Assembly (NCBI GenBank): GCA_021847425.1
Contig: JAJZRF010000025.1
Location: 1-41,935 of the forward strand
Direction: 5' to 3'
Length of the DNA stretch: 41,935 nucleotides
From: Deltaproteobacteria bacterium
GTDB taxonomy: Bacteria; Desulfobacterota; Desulfobulbia; Desulfobulbales; Desulfurivibrionaceae
The notes under the pieces are model-generated. The model searched no databases, had not been told where the DNA came from, and saw only the letters and a list, made by a program, of their open reading frames with translations. Positions 1 to 7,141 of this stretch are shown piece after piece. Position 1 is the stretch's first letter. Every line of letters begins with the position of its first letter. The translations under genes were made by a program, and so were the position numbers.

Positions 1-1352
1 ATGCCTGTAAAGACCTGGGCCTTGATTATACCGTGATCTACACCGCGGCGGATGAGGAATCCGAACATGTCCGCCGCAACCTGGACAGCCGGAGCAATGT
101 CCGCCGGGCCTGGCGGGTATCGGCCTACACCGATCCCAACGATATCCTTTCCGTGGCGGATCACACCAATTGCACCGCCATCCATCCCGGCTACGGCTTT
201 TTTTCCGAGGATTTCCGTTTTGCCAGGCGGGTCACGATCCGCAACCGACCCCTGACCTTCATCGGCCCGAAATGGGAAGTGGTCAAGGATCTCGGCGACA
301 AGATCAATACCAAGCGGGTTGCCAACAGGCTTGGCATTCCCACCATCCCAGGCACCGACGGCCCCATCTATAACGAGATGGAAGCCGAGGATATCGCCCA
401 GCATCTTCTGGAAAGCCAGGACCGTCAGAAGATCAAGAACCCCTCCATTCTGGTTAAGGCGGCTGCGGGCGGCGGCGGCATGGGCATCGAAGAAGTTTAC
501 CAGATCGAGCAGTTCCGCCGCATCTACCGCCAGGTTCAGAACTATGCCAAGCGGCAGTTCGGCGATGGCGGGGTGCTCATCGAGCAGCGGATCCGCGACT
601 TCAACCACCTGGAGGTGCAGCTGGTGTGCAGCCGGCACGGCGAGCGGGTTCATTTCGGCACCCGGAACTGCACCATCCAGAGTACCGGCCGCCAGAAGCG
701 GCTTGAGGCCGCGCCCGGATTCGACAATACCTGTTTCACCTACGATTTTGACGGCAAAGAGGTGCTGGACAAGGTCGTTGAATACTCGCTCAAGCTTGCC
801 GCCCATGTTCGCTACGATAACGTCGGCACCTGGGAGTGGATCGTAACGAGGGACGGCCAGCCCTACCTTCTTGAGGTCAACACCAGAATTCAGGTGGAAA
901 ACGATGTCTCGGCCCGGGTGAGCTACATAAACAACAAACATCCCAATCTCATCCGCGAGCAGATCCGATTGGCTCTCGGCGACAAGATGGGGTACGGCCA
1001 GAATGATATCGCCTCCCGCGGGGCGAGCATCGAGTTCAGGATTGTCGCGGAAGACACGGCCCGCGGTTTTGCTCCCTGGATCGGGACGATCTCCCGGTTC
1101 TCCTACCCCCAGTATGATTGGTCCGCGGTATACAGCCATGTGCCCACCGACCGAACCTACGCGATCCCCAGCGAGTATGATCCCAACCTGGCCTTGGCCC
1201 TGGTCTGGGGCGACACCATGGAGGAAGCCAAGGAACGGGGCCGGAAATTTCTGGCGGAAGTGGCCATCGAAGGCAGCAACGCCGCGGGTGGCCAGATCAT
1301 GACCAACCTCCCTTATCTTCAGGAAAACATAGCCCGGCTGCTCACCTTTTGA
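1..1352 (+). CDS. accC: Acetyl-CoA carboxylase, biotin carboxylase subunit (5' partial)
   Basis: ATP-dependent carboxylation of biotin on the carrier protein, the first half-reaction of malonyl-CoA synthesis. The reading frame is open from base 3 to the TGA at 1350-1352, so the gene starts outside the window; the first visible residues (ACKDLG) match the end of the usual N-terminal RGEIAxRIxRACKxLG stretch, so only about 20 residues are missing. Seen: ATP-grasp glycine-rich loop VKAAAGGGGMGI, HLEVQLV (metal/bicarbonate region), QKRLEAAP, and LEVNTRIQVE with the conserved E, N and R. The usual VEHP after that motif is VEND here, a divergence. Followed after 51 bp by the fused carboxyltransferase, so it is the first visible gene of an acc operon. 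Pyruvate carboxylase subunit A is the main alternative family member, but the AccA/AccD neighbour favours acetyl-CoA carboxylase. Confidence 0.9.
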   Translation, partial: ACKDLGLDYTVIYTAADEESEHVRRNLDSRSNVRRAWRVSAYTDPNDILSVADHTNCTAIHPGYGFFSEDFRFARRVTIRNRPLTFIGPKWEVVKDLGDKINTKRVANRLGIPTIPGTDGPIYNEMEAEDIAQHLLESQDRQKIKNPSILVKAAAGGGGMGIEEVYQIEQFRRIYRQVQNYAKRQFGDGGVLIEQRIRDFNHLEVQLVCSRHGERVHFGTRNCTIQSTGRQKRLEAAPGFDNTCFTYDFDGKEVLDKVVEYSLKLAAHVRYDNVGTWEWIVTRDGQPYLLEVNTRIQVENDVSARVSYINNKHPNLIREQIRLALGDKMGYGQNDIASRGASIEFRIVAEDTARGFAPWIGTISRFSYPQYDWSAVYSHVPTDRTYAIPSEYDPNLALALVWGDTMEEAKERGRKFLAEVAIEGSNAAGGQIMTNLPYLQENIARLLTF

Positions 1353-1403
1353 TGAGCCGGCAGCACTGTTTGCGCTGCGGTCAACGGCACAGGTAATTAC
1401 TCT

Positions 1404-3659
1404 ATGGATGATTTACGAAAGCGGCTGCTCAAGACGGAAGAACGCACCAACTACCTGAGCCAGATCAAGGACGGTGTTGAGTGGGGGAATCTTTCCGGCC
1501 TGCGGGAGAAATTTGTCACCCTGCGGGACAGGTTTTATGAGTACACGGAAGAACAGTTGTCCGAGGAAATCGGGGCCTTTGAAGAGTCCCTGTCCTTTCT
1601 GGAAGGTCGTTGCGAAGAGACCCTGACCTCCATGGACCGGGTGCGCATTGTCCGCAATCCCCACCGGTTTTCCCTGAAAGACATCCTTGAGAATGTCTAT
1701 GAGGATTACACCGAACTTGGCGGCGCCGAGGAGGTCAGCATTGACCCTTCCATGGTCGCGGCCAGGGCGAGTATCGTGCGGAGGGTGAAAAACAAGTCGG
1801 TGATGCAGCAGGTCATGGTCATCGGTCATGAAAAAGGGCATGGCGAGGAGTACCGCAACGGCGGCTGCAGCAAGCCCTGGGGCAACGAGAAGGCTCTCCG
1901 TTACATGAAGGTCGCCGAAACCGAAGGCATTCCCATCCATTTCTATATCTTCACCCCCGGTTCTTTTCCGGTGGAGGATTATCCCGGCGCGGGCCAGCAG
2001 ATCGCGCGGAATCTCTACGCCATGGCCAAGCTGCGGGTGCCGATGATTTCCGTTACCTCGGAAGGCGGTTCCGGCGGGGCCGAGGCCGTGGGCATGGCCG
2101 ATGCCCGGTTGATGTTTTCCCACGGCTACTACTCGGTTATCTCCCCGGAAGGCGCGGCAGCCATCGAGGGCAAGATCCGCGAGGGCGAGAAGATGCCCAA
2201 GGAGCTGGTGGAGGCCTGCGCCGAGCGGCTGCACATCACGGCGGAAGAAAACCTCAAGCTCGGGACCATCGACCGGATTGTCTACGAGCCGGCCCTGGGC
2301 GCAAAACGGGATGACTTCGGCTTTTTCCGGCAGCTCAAGAGCGAGATCATCCGGGCCACCGACGAGGTGGTGCTGAAAACCAAGAGCCTCAGGGCTTTTC
2401 GCGCCTATGAGTTGACCATGAAGAAGAGGGAAGGACAGGTTGTTGAGGAACCGCACATCGAGATTTCCTGGGAGCTCAACGAGGATGAAGTCAAGCGGTT
2501 GCTCTGTTACCGTTCGAGAAAATACCGGGCCATGTCCTGTCAGGCTTACAGCGAAGAGGGCTCGACCTGTTCCGCCTTCTGCCGGAAGGCGAGAAGGAGC
2601 ATGGCCAAACTGTACTACAGCTTCCGCTATGATTTGCTGAAGAGTCAGCAGAAACAGGTGAAAAAGGTTTTTCAGGATGTGTCCGGCGAGGGCTCGGTGC
2701 TGCTCAAGCAGGTTTCTTCACCGATCACCGCAGCCTACGATTTTATTTCGCGAAAGCCTGGGGTTCGTCCGGGAAAACCTCCCGTCCCAGGCAGCGGTGG
2801 CGGGGAAGACCCCATCGAGTTCGGAGATATCTATACCAGCCCGCTGGCCAACGAGGACCGCACCGTCACCTGCCCCAATGCCGAGAAGCAGGGGTGCAAG
2901 GATCTCTGGGTGCCCGACCTGTACGGCGAATTCGGCGGGGTCTGCGAAAATTGCGGCCACCATTTCCCTCTGGAATATCAATGGTATCTCAAGCATCTTT
3001 TTGATCCGGATTCCATCCGGGAATTCAATGGAGGGGTCTGCGCGGGCAATCCCCTGACCTATCCGGGCTTTGAAAAGAAATTGCAATCCGCCATTGCCAA
3101 AACCGGCCGGAAAAGCGGCATCATCACCTTCGATGCCAGGGTCATGGGCGTTGATCTGGTGGTGGCCATGCTGTACAGCGATTTCAGAAACGGCACGGTC
3201 GGGGCCGCCGAGGGCGAAAAATTCGTGCGGGCCTGTGAATCGGCCAAGCTGAAACGGCGCCCCTTGCTTTCCTATGTGCACACCACCGGCGGCATCCGCA
3301 TCCACGAGGGCACCCTGGGCGTGGTGCAGATGCCCAAGTGCACCATGGCGGTGCGGGAATACATCGACTCCGGTGGCCTGTACATCGTGGTCTACGACAA
3401 CAATTCCTATGCCGGGCCGGTGGCGAGTTTCCTGGGCTGTTCGCCGTATCAGTTCGCCATCCGTTCCAGCCGGGTGGGTTTTGCCGGGCCTCGGGTTATC
3501 CGCGACACCACCGGCGAGGATATCCCGCCCGATTACCATAACGCCCGCAATGCCCTGCAACGTGGTCATATCCAGGGCATCTGGGACCGCCGCGAGTTTA
3601 GGCGGAATCTCCATAAGTCCCTGCTGACCATGGGCGGCGGCAATTTGTACTACCGCTAA
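1404..3659 (+). CDS. Fused acetyl-CoA carboxylase carboxyltransferase alpha/beta (AccA-AccD order)
   Basis: 751 aa. Transfers the carboxyl group from biotin to acetyl-CoA. The N-terminal part (about residues 60-330) is AccA-like: GHEKGHGEEYRNGG, KALRYMKVAE, EGGSGGAEAVGMADA and YSVISPEGAAAIEG are the family signatures. The C-terminal part (about 485-751) is AccD-like and begins with a zinc ribbon with Cys490, Cys498, Cys514 and Cys517 (CPNAEKQGC ... CENCGHH), followed by a crotonase-fold domain with GVVQMPKC and GFAGPRVI. The two halves are joined by a basic linker and a Pro/Gly-rich stretch (about 450-475). E. coli has two separate genes; here alpha comes first in one chain. ATG 1404 has AGGTAA eight bases upstream. 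The next acc gene is separated from it by the inserted four-helix-bundle gene. Confidence 0.9.
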   Translation: MDDLRKRLLKTEERTNYLSQIKDGVEWGNLSGLREKFVTLRDRFYEYTEEQLSEEIGAFEESLSFLEGRCEETLTSMDRVRIVRNPHRFSLKDILENVYEDYTELGGAEEVSIDPSMVAARASIVRRVKNKSVMQQVMVIGHEKGHGEEYRNGGCSKPWGNEKALRYMKVAETEGIPIHFYIFTPGSFPVEDYPGAGQQIARNLYAMAKLRVPMISVTSEGGSGGAEAVGMADARLMFSHGYYSVISPEGAAAIEGKIREGEKMPKELVEACAERLHITAEENLKLGTIDRIVYEPALGAKRDDFGFFRQLKSEIIRATDEVVLKTKSLRAFRAYELTMKKREGQVVEEPHIEISWELNEDEVKRLLCYRSRKYRAMSCQAYSEEGSTCSAFCRKARRSMAKLYYSFRYDLLKSQQKQVKKVFQDVSGEGSVLLKQVSSPITAAYDFISRKPGVRPGKPPVPGSGGGEDPIEFGDIYTSPLANEDRTVTCPNAEKQGCKDLWVPDLYGEFGGVCENCGHHFPLEYQWYLKHLFDPDSIREFNGGVCAGNPLTYPGFEKKLQSAIAKTGRKSGIITFDARVMGVDLVVAMLYSDFRNGTVGAAEGEKFVRACESAKLKRRPLLSYVHTTGGIRIHEGTLGVVQMPKCTMAVREYIDSGGLYIVVYDNNSYAGPVASFLGCSPYQFAIRSSRVGFAGPRVIRDTTGEDIPPDYHNARNALQRGHIQGIWDRREFRRNLHKSLLTMGGGNLYYR

Positions 3660-3705
3660 GGCCAAAGGCCAAAGGTTCAAGGCTATAAAGGTAGAGGCTT
3701 TGGGG
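3657..3705. repeat. Left (G-rich) heptamer-repeat arm upstream of the four-helix-bundle gene
   Basis: Begins at the stop codon of the fused carboxyltransferase and consists of about seven degenerate 7-nt units of AAAGGCC / AAAGGTT / CAAGGCT type. Read on the minus strand the unit order is CCTTTAT, CCTTGAA, CCTTTGG, CCTTTGG, CCTT, which matches unit for unit the right arm at 4089-4125 including the variant CCTTG unit. The two arms can pair across the gene between them. Confidence 0.75.
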
Positions 3706-3716
3706 GGGAAGGAAAG

Positions 3717-4088
3717 TTGTCGGTGCCGCAGGTTTTTGAGGACTTTGAGGTATGGAAGCGTTCAGCCCGCTTGAGTACTGAATTGTACAAGGTGTTACGG
3801 GAATTAAAGGACTTTGGCTTCCGGGATCAGATTACGCGGGCGGGGCTTTCTATCCCGAGCAACATTGCGGAAGGTTTTGAACGCGAATCGATAAAAGAGA
3901 GTATCAATTTTTTCTCATATGCAAAGGGTTCCTGCGGGGAACTTCGTACCCAGATATACATTGGTATGGGCATCGGTTATATAGAAAGCCAGAAAGGCAA
4001 GGAATGGCGGCAGGAAACCGTGGAAATTTCCTCGATGCTGGCCGGGCTTATAAAAGCACGGCGCAGTTTTCTGCGAGAAGATGAATGA
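3717..4088 (+). CDS. Four-helix-bundle protein, S23 / 23S rRNA intervening-sequence (IVP) family
   Basis: 123 aa, all-alpha. The start FEDFEVWKRSARLSTELYK, the central ITRAGLSIPSNIAEGFER and the following INFFSYAKGSCGELRTQI are the hallmark segments of the TIGR02436-type four-helix-bundle family, which includes proteins encoded inside 23S rRNA intervening sequences and is related to the Avd accessory protein of diversity-generating retroelements. The cellular role of stand-alone members is not known. TTG 3717 is chosen because GGGAAGGAAAG lies directly in front. The gene sits between two acc genes and is flanked on both sides by heptamer arms in inverted orientation, so it looks like cargo of an inserted element. 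Its stop overlaps an ATG (4081) in frame with the next acc gene. Family assignment is firm, function is not. Confidence 0.88.
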   Translation: MSVPQVFEDFEVWKRSARLSTELYKVLRELKDFGFRDQITRAGLSIPSNIAEGFERESIKESINFFSYAKGSCGELRTQIYIGMGIGYIESQKGKEWRQETVEISSMLAGLIKARRSFLREDE

Positions 4089-4125
4089 GACCTTTGACCT
4101 TGCACCTTTAACCTTTAACCTTCCC
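4089..4125. repeat. Right (C-rich) heptamer-repeat arm downstream of the four-helix-bundle gene
   Basis: Units CCTTTGA, CCTTGCA, CCTTTAA, CCTTTAA, CCTTCCC follow immediately after the stop codon. Together with 3657-3705 they form an inverted pair around the gene. If translation of the next gene begins at 4081 rather than 4135, this arm is translated into its N-terminus. Confidence 0.75.
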
Positions 4126-4134
4126 TCATATATC

Positions 4135-4782
4135 ATGACTGACGAAATAGATTTCGACGCAATAATTGGCAAGTATCGTTCTGATCCTTTTGATTATCTG
4201 GACGTGCGGACCGCCCATACCGGCCAGGTCAGGTTCCGGGTGAAGGAAGACGCCGAGGTGGAAGGGGTGTCCGGCGAGTGGCACCATGTCCGGGGCACTC
4301 TTCTCTATGAACTGTTGCGGGAGGGGAACCAGAAGAAGATTTTCTCCTCGACCAACGGGGTGGTTTCTTTCATTCGCAGCGACTTGGAAGGGAAGTTTGT
4401 CGAAGCGGGCGAGAAGATTCTCACCATCCGGCATCCGCTGAAAAAACGCGAAATCATCGAGAATATACTCCGTCAGGTCCTGGAGCCCTTCAACGCGCCC
4501 GAGCGGGCCAAGTATTTCTTTTCCCTCGATCTGCAGGCCAAGATCGACAAGCACGGCCAGCGGGGGGTTTCCATCAAGCCCGGCGACGAGATCCTCACCA
4601 TGTCCCTGATGAAGCGCGATACTCCGGTCTATTATGCGGGAGAGCCGGGAATCATCCATTCCGTGTATTTTCAGCCCGGAATCAGCATTCCCCAGGGCGA
4701 GCCGCTGCTGGGCATCTGTTCCCAGGAGAAGCTGCCCATGATCCAGAGGATCATTACTAGGGTCAAGGCGGAATGGGAGTAA
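4135..4782 (+). CDS. Biotin-attachment (biotin carboxyl carrier-like) protein of the acc operon
   Basis: 215 aa from ATG 4135; an in-frame ATG at 4081 would add 18 residues encoded by the repeat arm. Carries the biotin that shuttles between carboxylase and transferase. The C-terminal segment fits the biotinyl/lipoyl barrel: GDEIL, then MSLMKRD in the place of the usual EAMKM, then GEPGIIHSVYFQPGISIPQG and EPLLGI. The predicted biotin-accepting lysine is Lys160. An N-terminal segment (about 22-105) has another barrel-like pattern (SSTNGVVSFI ... GKFVEAGEKILTI) but no acceptor lysine motif. The domain is much longer and more divergent than E. coli AccB. ATG 4135 has no visible Shine-Dalgarno; coupling to the upstream gene through the overlapping ATG 4081 is possible. 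A biotin ligase gene follows, supporting the call. Confidence 0.72.
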   Translation: MTDEIDFDAIIGKYRSDPFDYLDVRTAHTGQVRFRVKEDAEVEGVSGEWHHVRGTLLYELLREGNQKKIFSSTNGVVSFIRSDLEGKFVEAGEKILTIRHPLKKREIIENILRQVLEPFNAPERAKYFFSLDLQAKIDKHGQRGVSIKPGDEILTMSLMKRDTPVYYAGEPGIIHSVYFQPGISIPQGEPLLGICSQEKLPMIQRIITRVKAEWE

Positions 4783-4912
4783 CGGTCCAGCAGCACCACA
4801 TCTGCTTCGCAGTCTCGCTCTGCGCTCGCTTAGCTGTCATCGGCCTGCTCGTGTGCACTAGCACACTTCACAGGCCTCTTTCGCGCATCTGCGGCACTGC
4901 TGGACCGTTACT
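4778..4912. repeat. Nested inverted-repeat element between carrier-protein gene and birA
   Basis: A perfect 16-bp inverted repeat (AGTAACGGTCCAGCAG at 4778-4793, its complement at 4897-4912) encloses about 103 bp. Inside lie a second pair GGCCTG (4842-4847) / CAGGCC (4871-4876) and a third GTGTGC (4851-4856) / GCACAC (4861-4866) with loop ACTA. The stop codon of the upstream gene lies in the left arm. No T-run follows the outer arm, so it is not a standard terminator; it resembles a REP/MITE-like folded intergenic element. Confidence 0.7.
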
Positions 4913-4952
4913 CTTTTGAATCTGTTTTTTTGATTTTGGTTAAATAAAACCA

Positions 4953-5879
4953 ATGGTTGAGCCTCTCTCTTTTTCTGCCATTCAGCAACTCATCGCCGCT
5001 GAGGAGATTCCTTCCCGTCTGCTCCATTATCCGTCTGAAGTTGTCCAGGCTGTATATCGCTACGGCGCTCCGGTGGGCAGTGTCATTCATCATCTGCCCC
5101 AGGCCGAAAGGCTGATGCCCCTTGCCCGGCAGCGGATCAACGAATGTGAGGCGCGTGGCCATTCCTGCCCCAGCGGCATGGTTTTTTCCGCCGATGAACT
5201 CACCGGCGGCCGGGGCCGGTTCCAGCGCTCCTGGCACGCTCCGGTCGGCGGTCTCTGGCTGACCCTGGTCATGGCCAACACCCTGCTGCCGGAAAGCATG
5301 CGCCTGTATCCGCTGGCGGCCGGCATGGCCTGCTGCGAGGCGGTGCGGAGTTATGGCCTCGATGCGCGGATCAAATGGGTTAATGACGTGCAGGTGGCTG
5401 GGCGAAAGATCTGCGGGGTGCTCTGCGAATCGTTTGCCAGCGCCGCCTTTGCCGAGGAATATGTGCTGACCGGGGTGGGGCTCAACATCAACAACCTGGC
5501 CTTCCCCGCCGAGTTGGGCGCAACGGCGGTGTCCATGAAGGAACTCCTCGGGCACGATACCGATCTGGCCGGTTTTGCCGCCCGGCTGCTGGCCAAGTTT
5601 TCCTGGTCCTTCGGCCTGCTCTGTTTTGACGAGGCCCAACGACTGGCCGCGGACGACGGCTCCGGCGCGCACCTGCCGGACAGCCTGCTGCTTGGTGCCT
5701 GGCGGGAGTTGAGCGACACCGTGGGCCGCCGGGTCTGGTTCGGTTTCGATGTCCAGCGAGAGCCCCAGTACCGGGCCGAGGTGTTGGGGTTGGCCCCGGA
5801 CGGAGGCATCGTGCTCCGGCATCTTGAAAGCGGGGCCGAGGTCGTCGAACATTCCGGGGAATTGCTGTATATTGATTGA
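4953..5879 (+). CDS. birA: Biotin--[acetyl-CoA carboxylase] ligase, divergent
   Basis: 308 aa. Activates biotin to biotinyl-AMP and attaches it to the carrier lysine. Visible motifs: GGRGRFQRSWHAPVGGLW (the family has GRGRRGRxWxSPxGGLY), KWVNDVQVAGRKICGVLCE (family KWPNDxxxxGxKxxGxLxE) and LTGVGLNINN. The C-terminal SH3-like domain is present (YRAEVLGLAPDGGIVLRH). The first ~60 residues do not show a clear helix-turn-helix, so repression of biotin genes is not supported. Substitutions at GRGRRG (Gly to Gln) and KWPND (Pro to Val) go with a carrier domain that also departs from the consensus. The start at ATG 4953 has only a weak ribosome site. It is separated from the acc genes by the nested inverted repeat. 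Confidence 0.88.
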   Translation: MVEPLSFSAIQQLIAAEEIPSRLLHYPSEVVQAVYRYGAPVGSVIHHLPQAERLMPLARQRINECEARGHSCPSGMVFSADELTGGRGRFQRSWHAPVGGLWLTLVMANTLLPESMRLYPLAAGMACCEAVRSYGLDARIKWVNDVQVAGRKICGVLCESFASAAFAEEYVLTGVGLNINNLAFPAELGATAVSMKELLGHDTDLAGFAARLLAKFSWSFGLLCFDEAQRLAADDGSGAHLPDSLLLGAWRELSDTVGRRVWFGFDVQREPQYRAEVLGLAPDGGIVLRHLESGAEVVEHSGELLYID

Positions 5880-5888
5880 TGTCTTTTT

Positions 5889-5976
5889 GCCACGAAACCC
5901 ACGAAAAACACGAAAAGAAAATCGTGTCCACCCTGGCTTGTCTGACTGTTCTTGTGGATTTCGTGGGTTTCGTGGC
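5889..5976. repeat. CACGAAA-type inverted repeat between birA and glycosyltransferase
   Basis: GCCACGAAACCCACGAAA (5889-5906) is perfectly complementary to 5959-5976. The left arm continues with further xACGAAAA units, and a small ACACGA/TCGTGT hairpin lies inside. The repeat unit is the same as in the glnS-gltX gap (28451-28528). It starts 10 bp after the birA stop and ends 14 bp before the next start codon. Confidence 0.75.
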
Positions 5977-5990
5977 GGAGTCTTTCCGCC
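5974..5990 (+). promoter_or_regulatory. Hairpin covering the ribosome site of the glycosyltransferase gene
   Basis: GGCGGA (5974-5979) pairs with TCCGCC (5985-5990) around a GTCTT loop, and the ATG follows at once at 5991. The GGAG that would serve as Shine-Dalgarno is inside the left arm. The left arm also overlaps the end of the CACGAAA inverted repeat, so the long and short hairpins compete for the same bases. Confidence 0.45.
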
Positions 5991-6827
5991 ATGTCATCAC
6001 CAGCCACCCCAGTCTCCGTCATCATCCCCACCTATAACCGGGCCGGATTCCTGGCCCAGGCCATTGATTCGGTCCTCTCTCAAGCCTACGCCAACTTCGA
6101 ACTCATCGTGGTGGACGACGGCTCCATCGACGAAACTCAATCGCTGCTCGCCTCCTACGGCACGGCGCTTACCAGCCTGCGCCAGGAAAATTGTGGCCCG
6201 GCTGCGGCCCGGAATGCCGGGATCAGCGCGGCCCGCCATTCCCTTCTTGCCTTCCTCGATTCCGACGACCAGTTTACCAAAAACAAGCTGGCTCTCCAGG
6301 TTGCCGCCATGGAGGCGCAGCCGGAGCTGCTCATCTCCCACACCCAGGAAACCTGGTTTCGCAACGGCCACCATCTCAACCAGAAGAGACGGCACGCCAA
6401 GGAAAGCGGCGATCTTTTTGCCCGCAGTCTGGAGCTGTGCGTGGTGGGCATGTCCACGGTCATGGCCCGGCGGGAGTTGTTCGACCTGGTCGGCCTGTTC
6501 GACGAAAGTTTTCCCTGCTGCGAGGATTACGAACTCTGGCTCAGGGTCAGCGCCCACCATCCCTTTCTTCTGGTTGACGCACCGTTGACCATCAAGCACG
6601 GCGGCAGGGAGGATCAGGTTTCCGTCCAGTTCAGGACCGGTATGGACCTTTTCCGTATCCGGGCCATGGAAAAGCTTCTGTCCTCTACCCCCCTCATACC
6701 GGAACAGTTTCGTCTGGCCAGTGCAGAGCTGGTCCGCAAGGCCGTGCTCTACGGGAACGGCTGCCTCAAGCATAATCGCTACGAGGAAGGCCAGCGCTGT
6801 CTGTCCCTTGCCGCCCGCTATTCCTAG
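5991..6827 (+). CDS. Glycosyltransferase family 2
   Basis: 278 aa. A GT-A fold sugar transferase: VSVIIPTYNRAGFLAQAIDS is the GT2 nucleotide-sugar start, ELIVVDDGSIDET the second acidic motif, NCGPAAARNAGI the ribose loop, and AFLDSDD the metal-binding DxD. CEDYELWLR downstream is the typical ED catalytic-base region. No membrane segment is visible, so it is probably cytoplasmic. Donor and acceptor cannot be told. ATG 5991 is preferred to upstream starts because the conserved domain begins 6 residues later and residues upstream would be encoded by the CACGAAA repeat. It stands alone between the acc operon and the chemosensory cluster; a link to motility (for example flagellin or cell-surface glycosylation) is only a guess. 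Confidence 0.85.
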   Translation: MSSPATPVSVIIPTYNRAGFLAQAIDSVLSQAYANFELIVVDDGSIDETQSLLASYGTALTSLRQENCGPAAARNAGISAARHSLLAFLDSDDQFTKNKLALQVAAMEAQPELLISHTQETWFRNGHHLNQKRRHAKESGDLFARSLELCVVGMSTVMARRELFDLVGLFDESFPCCEDYELWLRVSAHHPFLLVDAPLTIKHGGREDQVSVQFRTGMDLFRIRAMEKLLSSTPLIPEQFRLASAELVRKAVLYGNGCLKHNRYEEGQRCLSLAARYS

Positions 6828-7141
6828 CTTTCAGAGTAGCCTTCGCAGTATTATTCCGTATTTTTTGTGTTTGACTTTGGCTGCTGAATTTTCATAGCAT
6901 GGATATATTAGGTTTTGCCCCTATCTGGAGCTGCCCTTCCATTCGATGCAGATGCAGGAACCATTTTTTCCCCAAAGGGGGTATATGAGCGGAGGCCATC
7001 TCTATGTCCTCGGTCAGGGGGCAATGTTTGGCCTTGTGTTGGGAAGAAGAGAATTTTGAACGGTACGGAAAAACCGGCAACGGAGTGCAGGCGCGGGCAA
7101 GGGCCGAAATCATATCAAGATTAGAATGTGGTGGATGGAAA
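6828..7141. other. 314-bp intergenic leader in front of the first MCP gene
   Basis: No convincing gene. It holds a weak possible promoter (TTGACT near 6871 with TAGCAT 18 bp on), a small CCCC-AAA-GGGG hairpin near 6970, and a reading frame continuous with the MCP from 7004. I checked for a GEMM-type c-di-GMP riboswitch core and did not find one. In the MCP frame the sequence reads ENFERY near 7050, resembling the tails of the three MCPs, but without a following stop. Confidence 0.4.

Noticed and set aside
6900-7141. c-di-GMP (GEMM) riboswitch or decayed MCP tail (ENFERY in the upstream frame)
   Set aside because: No GEMM core could be found, and the shared stretch with MCP ends is only about 13 bases without a stop or other similarity.
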